From Semisulcospira habei (taxonomy: Eukaryota; Mollusca; Gastropoda; Semisulcospiridae): DNA of 64,000 bases. Under the pieces are notes generated by a model. That model worked only from the letters and a program-made list of their open reading frames with translations, was not told the DNA's origin and searched no databases. Both the position numbers and the translations under genes were made by a program. Shown here in pieces: positions 10,001 through 22,000 of the stretch (the first letter of the stretch is position 1; every line of letters starts with the position of its first letter). The stretch covers positions 67,914,786 through 67,978,785 of the forward strand of contig BTPG01000006.1 of assembly GCA_036245525.1 (NCBI GenBank), written 5' to 3'.

Positions 10001-13000
10001 CAATCTCCTGCTGTAGTGCGTCAGGGATGAATGAGTTAATAAGATTGCATTAAGACAATCAGCATCAGCTGACTATCAGCATCAACTGACATTGAAGGGG
10101 TTTGCACATTTCTGTCTCTTGCAGGTATAGATTGCTTCAGCTAACATCTTCTGTGGTAACCCATTACATTCTGAGGCTGTTGACATTTGCTTACTGTCCA
10201 GTGAAGGCTACATTAGAGACTAGGAGATAGATTAACCATATTAGATCATGGGTGGAGCCAGAATAGCTTTTAGCTTCAGGCGTCAAGCTATTCTGGCACC
10301 ACCCTTGAACTATCATGGTCAAATTAATTTCAATCAGTAGCGTATCAGAATGAAAAAGGTTAACTATTGGGCCTTAAGGACAAAAATATCAAATTTCTTC
10401 TGATGTCAGATCTTCTGATCTCAACGCCACAGTTTTGGGGACAGATCAACCATGATAGTTCAAGGGTGGCATCATAATAGCTTGGCACCTCGGGGCACCA
10501 CGCTATTCTCGGTGCCAGCCTTCATGATACCTTGGTGGATTCACTTCCTGTCATAGCGTAACAGGGTTTTATGGTTTGGTGAGCAAAGACTGCAATGTAA
10601 GCAGACTGTATGGAGTGTCCCTTCTGACAGCACCCCAGAAAAATGTCCATCATCAACTTTGCATGGATATGGTTATCTGAATCGCATTCTCAAGCATTGC
10701 CCTTGTTTAACCCTACTTTGTGTGACATGCTGCCATCATTCTGATTTATGGACAAGGTTTATGTATGTATGCATTTTTGTGTTTGTTTTTTAAAAATACA
10801 TTACCGATGGCATTACTATCTGGAATACACTCAATTGCCTATAGATTTCAGCCAAAAAGTTGTGTAACCCACACAACTGGGGAGGAGACACCGGGGATCC
10901 ACGCACCGGGGCCCTGGGTGGCCTCCCCTTACTACCCTATCCCGGCATTCGTAGGGCGACCCTGTCAGTTTCACTCATAGCTCGACCGTGGACGGTCGAG
11001 TTTTTGCCTTACTCCATTCGGAAACTTTTTTCTACCAGAGTTTGATAGTTTTTTGGCCTTCGCTTTGAGGGTTTTTCATAGCCTTGTACTCTACTTCGTT
11101 GACTTCTCTCCTACTTGTAGTTTGTAAGGGACTACTGTGTTTGAACTGAGCGCAGTCTGGTTCGGACCGGCTTTTTCTTTCAGTGAGCTTCGCCAGTGAC
11201 CTTGTGGTTGGCTTCCGCATGTGACTTTGTGAACTTGGTAGGAGTGCGACTTGACTTTAGCCTTCGTACGGGTTTTTCAGTGACGCTATGGCTTCTCCTG
11301 TGTTGAAGTCTTGCCATATTTGCGGGGACTTTCAGTGGCCCTCCGACGCCCACGACGCCTGCTTGCCGTGCTTGGGCTGTTCTTCGGACAGGACTTGTGA
11401 CGTGTTTGACGAGTGGATGGAAGACCGGTGGTCGCAGATGTGGGACTTCTACAGGCGCGACTGGCCCTCCCGGCCGCTTCAGTCTCCCCGGAATCCTCCA
11501 CAGGTTGTCGTCGCTGCGTCGGCTCCTCGGGCACCGCTCCGCTCCGTTGTTCAGGCTGTCCGGCTCTCAGGTAAGTCCCCTTCTTGCACTATTACCTCAC
11601 AGGTTCGCTCTCCCCACTCCGAGTCTTCGGAGCAGGGTAGGCGAGTTTCGGAGTCGCGCTCCCCACGCTCTGCTTCGGCAGCGCGTGGCTTGAGCCCATC
11701 GGGTTCGCTCACCCCCCGCTCTGCTTCGAGCGAGCGGTCTAGGCGAGCGGAGCGTTCGTCAGCCACCCCCCGCTCTGGGTCTCCTGAGCGGGTGCGGTTG
11801 AAAGAACGCAAGCGTAGTAAGAATGAGAGGAAACGTACTAAGAGAGGTTCTCTCTCACGCTCCGAGGCCCTTAGCAGTGCTGCCCCCTCCTTCGGTTAAT
11901 TCCGAGCGGGCTGGGCCAGCTTCACTTTCGTCCCTCCCCCGCCCGGTCTCGTCTGGGCGGGCCAGGGGTGAAGTTGACACTCGTCCCCCACGCTCCGAGG
12001 CGTCTGAGTGGGGGTCGCGTGCTCAGAAATTGTCCCCTCCCTGCTTCGCTTCGCCTGAGCGGGCTTGGCGAGACCATAGGCAGTCCCCCCCGCCCCGTTC
12101 CGACCAGGCGGGCACGGTGTGACTCTGACACACGTCCCCCTCGCTCAGAGGCGCCTGAGCTGGGGCCGCGTGTTCATGAATTGTCCCCTCCCCGCTTCGC
12201 TTTTCCTGAGCGGGCTTGGCGTGACTCTAGAATGTACCCCCCACCCCCCCCCCGCCCCGTTCCGACCAGGCGGGCACGGTGTGACATCACAGCGCGTCCC
12301 CCACGCTCCGAGACCTTGGAGCGGGGGCCGCATACACGTTTTTTGTCCCCTCCCCGCTCCGCTTTTCCTGAGCGGGCTAGGCGTGACTCATTACGGTCCC
12401 CCCCCTCCCCCACCCCCCCACCCCGTTCCGACCAGGCGGGCCCGGTGTGACCAGACCGCTACGTCGCTAGACCGGTTTCATTCGGAGAGTGGTCTCTGTC
12501 ACCAGCGTGCGGAATCTAGCTTCACTGCTGACCGTCCTTCCTTCGCGGTCCCTCTGTCCCCGCGACGCTCCGCCCGGCGGGCATCGCAGGCAGCCCCATC
12601 TATCTCTCGCGCGGTGGTGCGGCTCTCTCGGAGCTGGTCGCCCCTTTCGGCGCATTCACGAGAGGGACGGTCTAGTTCTTCGGAACCGGATGTCCTCAGC
12701 CTTCATCCTACGGATTCGGCTTCAGCCATCTTCCTGCGGGATTCGGCGGTGGGATCCCCTTCCCTCCTGTCAGCGTTCTCGTCGGCCTCCTCCTCCTTGG
12801 ACATCGTCGGCCCTTCACTCGGATCGCAGACTATCAGCGCCTTGGATGAGGCCTCACGGCTTATTGCGAAGTTTCTCCCGCCCGACTTCTGTCCTCCTTC
12901 ACCCCCGATGAAGAGACAGGCTTCCGCTATGGTCGACGCACAAAGGCACGTCAAGCACCGCAAGTCCCTTCCTCAACCTGCCGGCTTCCGGGACCTCACA

Positions 13001-16000
13001 GATGCATTCTCCGACCAGTTACGACAAGACAACTTCGGCGACACAGGATTCTTCTCCGATTCACGGTGGCCTGCAGGGATTAACTTGAGCTTCCGCCAGG
13101 CCTGGTACGCGGGACATTCTCAAGCCTTCGCCGTCCCTCTCCCAGTGGTGGATACGGCGGCCCTAGTCCAGGCGGGCGGCCGCAGAATTGTCTTGAAAGC
13201 TTGGCCTCATCCGCTCGACAGGATCGCTTCCTTAGTGCGAAATTCGCTGGTTCCTGGAGTTGGCTACCCAGGCGGCTTTGCAGTGCCTGGAGGGAACTTG
13301 GGATCTGGAGGTGCCGTCCCCTCTCCGCGATGTGCAGTCCATCCTGATAGCGGCCAACCGGGCCGCCTACCACTCCTCCACCAACGCCATGGCGGCGGCC
13401 GCCAATTGTGATCTTTGGCGACGGGATACCCTTCTGCTTCTCTGCGCGGATCTCCCGAAGTCAGTGAAGACCCAGCTTCGACAGCCCCCCCTAGGTGGAT
13501 CTCAGCTTTTCGGGGACATGTGGCAGTCAGTTAAAGACTCGTCCAAGGACCTTTGGCCCAGACCTGTCTCCACTCCTGCAGCGACTCGCTTTCGCGGCCC
13601 CCGCCCGGCCGGGGTCGTGCCCGGCGGTCTTCTAGACCCTTCTTGCTTCCAGTCGGTTCGGCCAGAGGTAGGGCTCGCCCTCCTCAGGCCCCTCAGCCCT
13701 TCCCCGCCTCCCGCCCCTCTTGGTCCCGCGGCGCCCGGAGGTCCGGGCGCGGCCGGGCCCGCTGACTTGCCCCCTCTCTCGCCCCCGTCGGCAGTTCCCG
13801 GGTCTCCAGTCGGCGGGCGGCTGTCTCTTTACAGCGACCATTGGAGGTCGCTGTTCCCAGATGACCCCTGTATCCTTTCCACGGTTTCTACAGGCCTCCA
13901 GCTTTCTTTCCGGTCCCCTCCGCCTCTTTGCAGGTCCCCCTTGTGGACCCAGTCTCCACTCGACACCTTTCAGGCGGACGCTCTGCGCAGAGAAGTTTTG
14001 GCTCTCCTCGACAAAGCAGCGACGGAGGTGGTATCGCGTCAGGACTCACCAGCAATTTACAGCCGCCTCTTTCTCGTTCCCAAACCAGGAGGCAAGTGGC
14101 GCCCAGTCATCGACTTGTCGGCGCTAAACAAGTTCATTTCGGCCCCTCGGTTCTGGATGGAGACAGCCAGGATCCTCCGAGCGGCCGTCCGACCGATGGA
14201 CTTCGCGATCAGCCTCGATCTCTCCGACGCCTATCTTCACGTCCCGATTCATCCGTCGTCTCGCAGGTACCTGCAGTTTGCCTTTGGGGGAGTCGTTTAC
14301 CAGTTCTGCGCCCTTCCCTTCGGCCTCAACATCAGTCCGTGGGTTTTTACGAGGATCCTCGACGCGGTGATGGCCTACTTCCGCCAACGATCCCTGAGCC
14401 CGACCTCCAATTACTTGGACGACCTACTACTGCGAAATCTGATAGCCTCGGCGCTCCAAGAGGACAGAGACACCTTGCTTTTCCTCCTGCGTCGTCTCGG
14501 GTTTCTTCTCAATCTGGGCAAATCGGATCTTACCCCCTCTCAGCGTTTTCTACATCTGGGGATGGAATTCCTGACCGATCTCAATCTAGTCCGCCTGCCT
14601 CTGGCCCGGTGGCAGAAGATCGTCGATCTAGCGCTTTCGATGGAGGTAGGGTCCTCCTTCTCAGCCAGGGTCTGGCTTCAACTTCTGGGCCTGCTCAGTG
14701 CGGCTGCGGAGTTGCTTCCCTTGGGCAGGCTTTATACCCGCCCGTTGCAGCTACATCTCCTACTACACTGGCGTCCTTCGTCGGGTTCCCTTGCGGATCT
14801 TGTACCAGTTACCCCTCTGGCTCGTCCACACCTCCAGAGGTGGGCGGACATCGCTTGGCTGGCTACGGGCGTGCCTCTTCACTCACCTCCGCCCCGGTGG
14901 TCTCTCTGCACCGACGCGAGTCAGGCCGGCTGGGGCGCGCATCTGTTACCGGACTTTGTCTCGGCCTCGGGCCTTTGGCCGCGGGGTTTGGAGGACAAAC
15001 ACATCAACTGGCTGGAGCTGAAGGCAGTTTGGCTGGCTCTCAGTTTCTGGCAGGAGACCTTGACCAACCAGGACGTTCTCGTTCTCTCAGACTACTCGAC
15101 GGTGGTGGCTTACATACAGAACCAAGGGGGCACTCACTCGCCCTCCCTGTGCATTCTCCTTTACCATCTCCTCCTCTGGTGCAGGGACCGGGGCATTACT
15201 CTACGGGCTCGCCACATTCCCGGTCACCTGAACGTGATCGCGGATGCCCTGTCCCGCCGCGGACAGCTGCTCCACACAGAGTGGTCCGTACGCCCGGACA
15301 TCTTTCGCCTGATCTGCTCTCGGTGGGAAACTCCTTTAGTGGACTTGTTTGCCACCAGGTGGAACAAACAGCTCCCGGTCTACGTCTCACCAGTCCCGGA
15401 CCCGCTCGCCTGGGCGGTAGACGCGCTTTCCATCCCCTGGGACGGTCTGATCGCTTACGCCTACCCCCCATCAGTCCTCGTTCCAAAGGTTCTGCGGAAG
15501 CTTCTGGGTTGCTCCGCAGTCCTCTTTCGGGTGGCCCCCTTCAACTGGACCAAGAGCTGGACCACGGACCTACTCGAGCTAGCGACGGACCTGCCGCTGG
15601 AGCTTCCTACACCTCCTACGATGCTCAAGCAGCCCCGCCAGCAGCTTTTCCATCCGTGCCCGGAATGCCTCCTCCTTCATGCCTGGAGGTTGTCTGGCAA
15701 GCCCTCGCCGCTAGAGGTTTCTCAGATGCGGCGGTGGCGGCTATTGCAGCAGCCCGCAGACGGTCTACGCGGCGGGTATATGAGAGCAAGTGGAGGGTCC
15801 TTCAGGACTGGTGCACTTCCAGAAGTCTCCCTCCCACACATCTAGCCACCCCGGAGCTGGCGGAGTTCTTCCTGTGGCTTTTTGATGAACAAGGCTTAGC
15901 ACCCGTTACCATCAAAGGTTATCGCTCCATGATCGCGGACACTTACTGCCACCTGGGCCGGCCAGACCCAGGCGCTTGCAAGGATCTGACGGACTTGCTG

Positions 16001-19000
16001 GCACATTTTGAGCTCCGACGACCAGTTTCTCGGTCCCTAGTGCCTCGGTGGGATCTCGCCTGGGTACTAACGTGGCTGAACACGGACCGCTTTGAACCTC
16101 TGCATTTGGCTAGTTTCTCAGATTTGACCAGGGAGGCATGTTTTCTGCTGGCTCTCGCCACGGCGTCCCGAGTGAGCGAGCTTCACGCTCTCTCGGTACT
16201 TCCCTCCTGTTTGCAGTTTCGCTCGGACGGTTCTGCACAGCTTCTCACCAACCCATCCTTTTTGGCCAAGAACCGCCGCCCTGTGGCGGCCCCTCAGATG
16301 CTGACCGTAAGGCCTCTCCGTGGAATGGACATGGCACATGAGTCGCGTCAACAGGACCCGGTGCGGGCGCTTAGGATTTACCTGCGTTGCTCTAAGCCGC
16401 GACGCCGGGGGCACTCTTGCCTCTTCCTCCCACTGTCCGCAGGCAGGCCAGATATTTCGGCCCAGACAGTGTCGTCCTGGCTGCGGTGGGTGATTAAGTC
16501 GGCCTACCAGGACCTCTCCCCGGACGGCAATAGACTTCTTCACATCCGGGCGCATGTAGTAAGAGCAGTGGCCACCAGTCTTGCCCTGGACCGCAACTGC
16601 TCGGTCAAAGATATTGTTACGGCGGTCGGCTGGCGAGCTGACTCCACATTCGCCTGCTTTTATCTCAGATACCTATCCGGCCAACGTGACTCCCTGGCAC
16701 GGGTGGGCGACATTTCCGCGGCCCAGCACTCCCTCCGCGCTCCCCTGGCATCTTAGGTACGTCATAGCTGAAATCGTCGGGAGTGCTCTCTCTCTCTCTC
16801 TCTCTCTGGGCCAACGGGTGGTTGGGTTTGCGGTTATAGGAACGGCACCCTCCGCCTGTTCGACATTCTTCCAGATAGTAATGCCATCGGTAATGTATTT
16901 TGAAAAAACAAATGAATTTTTTTTCTAAAATGTATTTTTTTGAAAAATACTTACCGATGGCATTACTCAGACTGCCCTCCCGCCTGCCCCGCTTGCCTCT
17001 TTTCGCTAAGTGTGAAACTGACAGGGTCGCCCTACGAATGCCGGGATAGGGTAGTAAGGGGAGGCCACCCGGGGCCCCGGTGCGTGGATCCCCGGTGTCT
17101 CCTCCCCAGTTGTGTGGGTTACACAACTTTTTGGCTGAAATCTATAGGCAATTGAGTGTATTCCAGATAGTAATGCCATCGGTAAGTATTTTTTTAAAAA
17201 ATACATTTTAGAAAAAAAGTTCATTTGTTTTTTCAAAATACATTACCGATGGCATTACTATCTGGGAATACACTCTATTGCCTATAGATTTCAGCAAAAT
17301 TGTGTGTAGCACACAACTGGGGAGGAGACACCGGGGATCCAAGCACTATGACCCCGGGTGGCCTCCCCTTACTACCCTATCCCGGCGAGCACAGGGCGAC
17401 CTCGTCAGTTTCACTCATAGCTCGACCGGGGACGGTCGAGTTTTTGCCTTTCTCCGTTCTACGGGTTTCAGTGGTTTTTTACTGTGGGCTTGAATTGGAG
17501 TCTTCGATTCAGCCCTGGACTCACTACATTCGTGGTTTTTCCTTTGACAATTGGACTCATTGTGACCTGTGCGCCGACCGGTTTTACCGGCTCTGACTTG
17601 TGAGTTCACCCTTGGCTTGGCCTTGGGGTTCGACGACGCACGTGACTTGTGCCCGGCTGGTTTGTGCAAGGTGGACTTTCTTCGCCGGCGTAGCTGGTTT
17701 AGGGCCTTATGGCTTCTTCTGTGTCGAAGACTTGCCGCCGTGCGGGGACGTCCAGTGGCCGGTTGATGCACTCGACTCTTGCTTGCCGTGTTCGGGCTGT
17801 GCTTCGGACGGAACGTGTGATGGTGGCGCCGCTTGGACGGAAGACCGGTGTTCGCGCAGGTGGGACTTCTTCAGGCGTGACCGGTCCCCTCGCCCGCTTC
17901 GGTCTCCACGGGATCCTCCACGGGTGGACGTACTTCCCTCGGCGCATCGGGCTTTCCGGCCCACAGGTAAGTCCCCTTCTTGTACCGTTACCTTGCAGGT
18001 TCTCCCTCCCCTCTCCGAGTCTTCGGAGCAGGGTAGGCGAGTTTCGGAGTCACGCTCCCCACGCTCTGCTTCGTTAGCGCGTGGCTTGAGCCCATTTTGG
18101 TTCCCACCCCCCGCTCTGCTTCGGGCGAGCGGTCTGGGAGAGATGAGCGTTCGTCGGCCACCCCCGGCTCTAGGTCTCCGGAGCGGGGACGGGTGACGGA
18201 ACGCAAGCATAAGAAAGAGAGTAAACGTGATAAGAAATGCTCTCGCTCACGCACCGAGGCTTCGGAACGTGACTCGAGACCGTTAGTAATGCTGCCTCCC
18301 CGCTCTGTATTTTCCGAACGGGCAAGGCATGCTTCGCTTTCTTCCCCCCCCCCCCCCCCCCCCCCCCCCGCCCGCCCCGTCTCGCCTGGGCGGGCCCGGG
18401 GTGTGGTTGACTCTCGCCCCCCACGCTCCGAGGAGTCGGAGCGGGGGTCGCGTGCACATAATGGTCCCCTCCCCGCTTCGCTTCGCCTGAGCGGGCTTGG
18501 CGTGACCGTAGACTGTCCCCCCCCCGTCTCGTATCGACCGGACGGGCCCGGTGTGACTTGGACCCTCGCCCCCCCCCCCCCCCCCCTCGCTCCGAGGCTT
18601 CGGAGCTGGGGCAGCGGGCTCATAAATCGTCCCCTCCCCGCTCCGCCTTTCCTGAGCGGGCTTGGCGTGACCCTAGACTGTCCCCCCCCCCGCCTCGTAT
18701 CGACCAGGCGGGCCCGGTGTGACATCGCGCGTCCTCCACGGTCCTGACACATCGGACGGGGGGCCGCGTGCCCGGTATTTGTCCCCTCCCCGCTCCGCCT
18801 TTCCTGAGCGGGCTAGGGGAGACTATTGGCGGTCCCCCCCCCCCCCCCCTCGCACCGGTTCTCCCGGGCGGGCCAGGGGTGACCAGGCCACTTCCTCGGT
18901 ATTCCGATCGCGGTTTGTCGCTCACGTCGGCTGCCGCGTGCGGATCCCGACTTCGAGGTGGACCGTCGCTTTGCCACGGTCCCTCCGTCGCCGCGGCGCG

Positions 19001-22000
19001 CCTCTTTGCGTGCGTCGCGGGCGGCTGCGTCTACCTCGCGCGCGGCGGTGCGGCACTCTCGTAGCCGCTCGCCCCTTTCGTCTTTGCCGCGAGAAGATCA
19101 GTTTGGAACGGATGTCCTCAGCCTTCATCCGTCGGACTCGGCCTCGGCGATCTTCTTGCAGGACTCGGCGGCGGGTTCTCCTTCCCGCCTTTTTCCGCCG
19201 TCGCGTCGGCCTCCGCCTCGTCAGACGTTGCCGGCCCTTCGCTCGGATCACAGTCGGTCCACGCTATGGGTGAGGCTTCAAGGCTTATCGCCAAGTCCCT
19301 ACCGCCCGACGTCTGTCCGCCTTCGCCTCCTCCGAAGAGACAGGCTTCGGCCATGGTCGACGCGCAGAGGCAAGTCCAGCGCCGCAAGTCCCTCCCGCAA
19401 GCCGGCTTCCGGGACCTCACCGATGCTTCTCCGCCCAGCTGCGTAACGACGCTTTCGGCGACACGGGTTACTTTACCGCCGCTCGATCGCCGGTGGGAAT
19501 CAACTTAAGCTTCCGCCAGGCCTAGTACGCTGGACACTCCCAAGCCTTCGCCTTACCTTTTCCAGCGGTGGATGTGGTGGCCTTACTACAGGCGGGCGGC
19601 CGCAGGCTCGTCCAGAACTCGTGGCCTCGGCCTCTCGACAGGATCGCCTCCTTAGCGCGGAACTCGCTGGCGTGCTCGGGTTTGGAACTGGCTACCCAGG
19701 CAGCACTGCAGTGCCTACAGGATACGTGCGACCTGGAGGCTCAGTCCCCGCTTCGTGACGTGCAGTCCATCCTGATAGCGGCCAACCGGTCCGCCTACCA
19801 TTCTTCCGCCACCGCCAGGGCAGCGGCTGCCAAATGCGACCTCTGGAGGAGGGATACCCTTTTGCGCCTCTGCTCGGACCTTCCCTTGTCAGTGAAGACC
19901 CAGCTCCGTCACGCCCCCTTAGGGGTTCCTCAGCTGTTCGGCGACACTTGGCACACCTTTAAGGAATCTTCCAAGGACTTGTGGCCCAAGCCTGCATCTA
20001 ACCCAGCCTCGACCCGCTTTCGCGCCCCCCGCACGGCGGGGGTCGTGCCCAGCAGTCTTTCAGGCCCTCCTTCTCTACAGTCGGATCTTCACGAGGTCGG
20101 GCCCGTCCATTCCAGGCTACTCAGGCCGGCCCCGCCCCTCGCCCTTCTTGGCCCCGCGGTACCCGTAGATCGGGCCGCGTTCGGGCTCTTTGACTCGCCC
20201 CCGCCTCTGCCCCCGCCTCATTAATCGGGCCTCCCGTCGGCGGGCGGCTGTCGCTCTTCAGCGATCTTGGAGATCGCTGTTCCCGGACGACCCCTGGATT
20301 CTTTTCACCGTTACCGCAGGCCTGCAACTTTCGTTCCTGTCGCCTCCGCCTCTTCGCTGAGCACCCATGTGGACCCAGGAACCGCTCGACGGCACACAGG
20401 CGGACGCTCTGCGCGGGGAAGTGGCGACCCTCCTCACCAAAGCGGCGACAGAGGTGGTTTTGCGGCAGGACTCTCCGGCGTTCTACAGCCGACTCTTCTA
20501 GCTCCCAAACCAGGCGGCAAGTGGCGTCCAGTTATCGACTTATCAGCTTGGCCTCGATTCAGGACTCGATTCAGGATGATTCAGGATGCTTGGCCCCTCG
20601 ATTCAGGATGCTTGGCCCCTCGATTCAGGATGGAGACGGCCAGGACACTCCGTGCGGCCCTCCGGCCGATGGACTTTGCGATCAGCCTCGATCTGTCAGA
20701 CGCCTATCTGCACGTCCCGATTCATCCGTCGTTTCGCCGGTACCTTCGGTTTGACTTGGGGGGATCGTCTACCAGTTCTGCGCCCTTCCTTTCGGCCTCA
20801 ACATCAGTCCGTGGGTGTTTACAAGACTGCTCGACGCCGTGATAGCCAATTTCCGTCAGCGCTCCTTGAGCCCGGCCTCCAATTACTTGGACGACCTTCT
20901 ACTGCGCAACTTGGTCTCCGCAGCCCTCCAGACGGACAGGGATGCCCTGCTTTCCCTTCTGCGTCGTCTAGGTTTCCTACTCATTGGGGAAATCCGTTCT
21001 TCTCCCTCTCGACGGTTTCTACATCGGGGGATGGAATTCCTGACCGACCTCAACCTTGCCCGCCTGCCTCTGGCCAGGCGACAGAAGATGGTCGACTTAG
21101 CCACTTCGATGGGGATGGGATCCTCCTTCACCGCCAGGGTCTGGCTTCAACTCCTGGGCCTCCTCAGGGCGGCGGCGGACCTGCTTCCCTTGGGCAGACT
21201 TTATGCTCGGCCTCTCCAGCTACGTCTCCTTCTTCACTGGCGACCCTCGGGCGCTCTGTTGGATCTAGTACCTGTCACGCCTCGGGCTCGTCCTCACCTC
21301 GAGAGGTGGGCGGACCTCGCTTGGCTGGCTTCGGGGGTGCCCTACACTCCCCGCCGCCTCGGTGGTCTCTCTGTACAGAGGCGAGCCAGGCCGGCTGGGG
21401 CGCGCACCTGTTACCGGATTTCTCTCGGCCTCGGGCGTTGGCTTCGGGAGCTGTTCGGGAATCACGTCAACTGGCTGGAGCTGAAGGCAGTTGGATTGGC
21501 ATTCGACGTTGGCAGGAGACCTTGGCCAATCAGGACGTCCTCGTGCTCTCCGACAACTCGACGGTGGTGGCTTACATACAGAATCAGGGTGGCACTCACT
21601 CGCCCTCCCTTTGCATTCTTCGGTGCCACCTTCGCCTCTGGTGCAGGGATCGAGGCATTGCCCTACGAGCCCGCCACATCCCTGGCCACCTCAACGTGAA
21701 GGCAGACGCCCTGTCTCGTCGCGGACAGTTGCTCCACACGGAGCGGTCCCTACGCCCGGATATTTTTCGCCTGCTCTGCTCTCACTGGGAAACGCCGCTA
21801 GTGGATCTGTTTGCCACCAGATGAAGCAGCCAGCTCCCGGTCTACGTCTCGCCAGTCCTGGATCCACTCGCTTGGGCAGTGGACGCGCTCCCCATTCCTT
21901 GGGTCGGCCGGATTGCTTACGCCTACCCCCCGGCAGTCCTCGTTCCGAAGGTACTGCGGAAGCTTCTGGGATGCTCGGCGGTCCTCCTGCTGGTGGCCCC

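Larger units (their letters stand above)
10785..17226 (+). mobile_element. DIRS1-type retrotransposon A
   Basis: A 6.4 kb element with a left inverted terminal repeat (10785-10977), a Gag region (11288-13550), an RT-RNase H-methyltransferase-like frame, an overlapping tyrosine recombinase frame, an internal complementary region (16870-16968) and a right inverted terminal repeat (17012-17226). This architecture is that of DIRS1-like elements, which integrate circular DNA by tyrosine recombinase without target duplication. Pol and recombinase frames are complete, while gag is broken by a stop at 11897 and a ~10-bp deletion near 13250. Its right end is fused directly to the left end of element B. 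It lies in sense orientation in a GTF2H1 intron. Confidence 0.93.

Noticed and set aside
11568..11602. A 32-nt GTAAGT...CAG segment inside gag, conserved in A, B and F, looking like a tiny intron
   Set aside because: The segment is open and encodes a conserved GKSPSC stretch in all three elements, and 32 nt is too short for normal splicing. Reading through joins the Cys cluster and the RS region in one frame.
13928..15600. First ~570 codons of the recombinase frame as a separate novel protein
   Set aside because: The region overlaps conserved RT and RNase H motifs in another phase. Its composition (S, R, P, G) is what a GC-rich shifted frame gives, and no domain is visible. It is kept only as part of the long open frame.
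11560..16760. Interpreting the elements as LTR retrotransposons or retroviruses
   Set aside because: The terminal repeats are inverted, not direct; there is no protease or DDE integrase; and the integration enzyme shows the R-H-R-Y pattern of tyrosine recombinases, so they are DIRS1-type.
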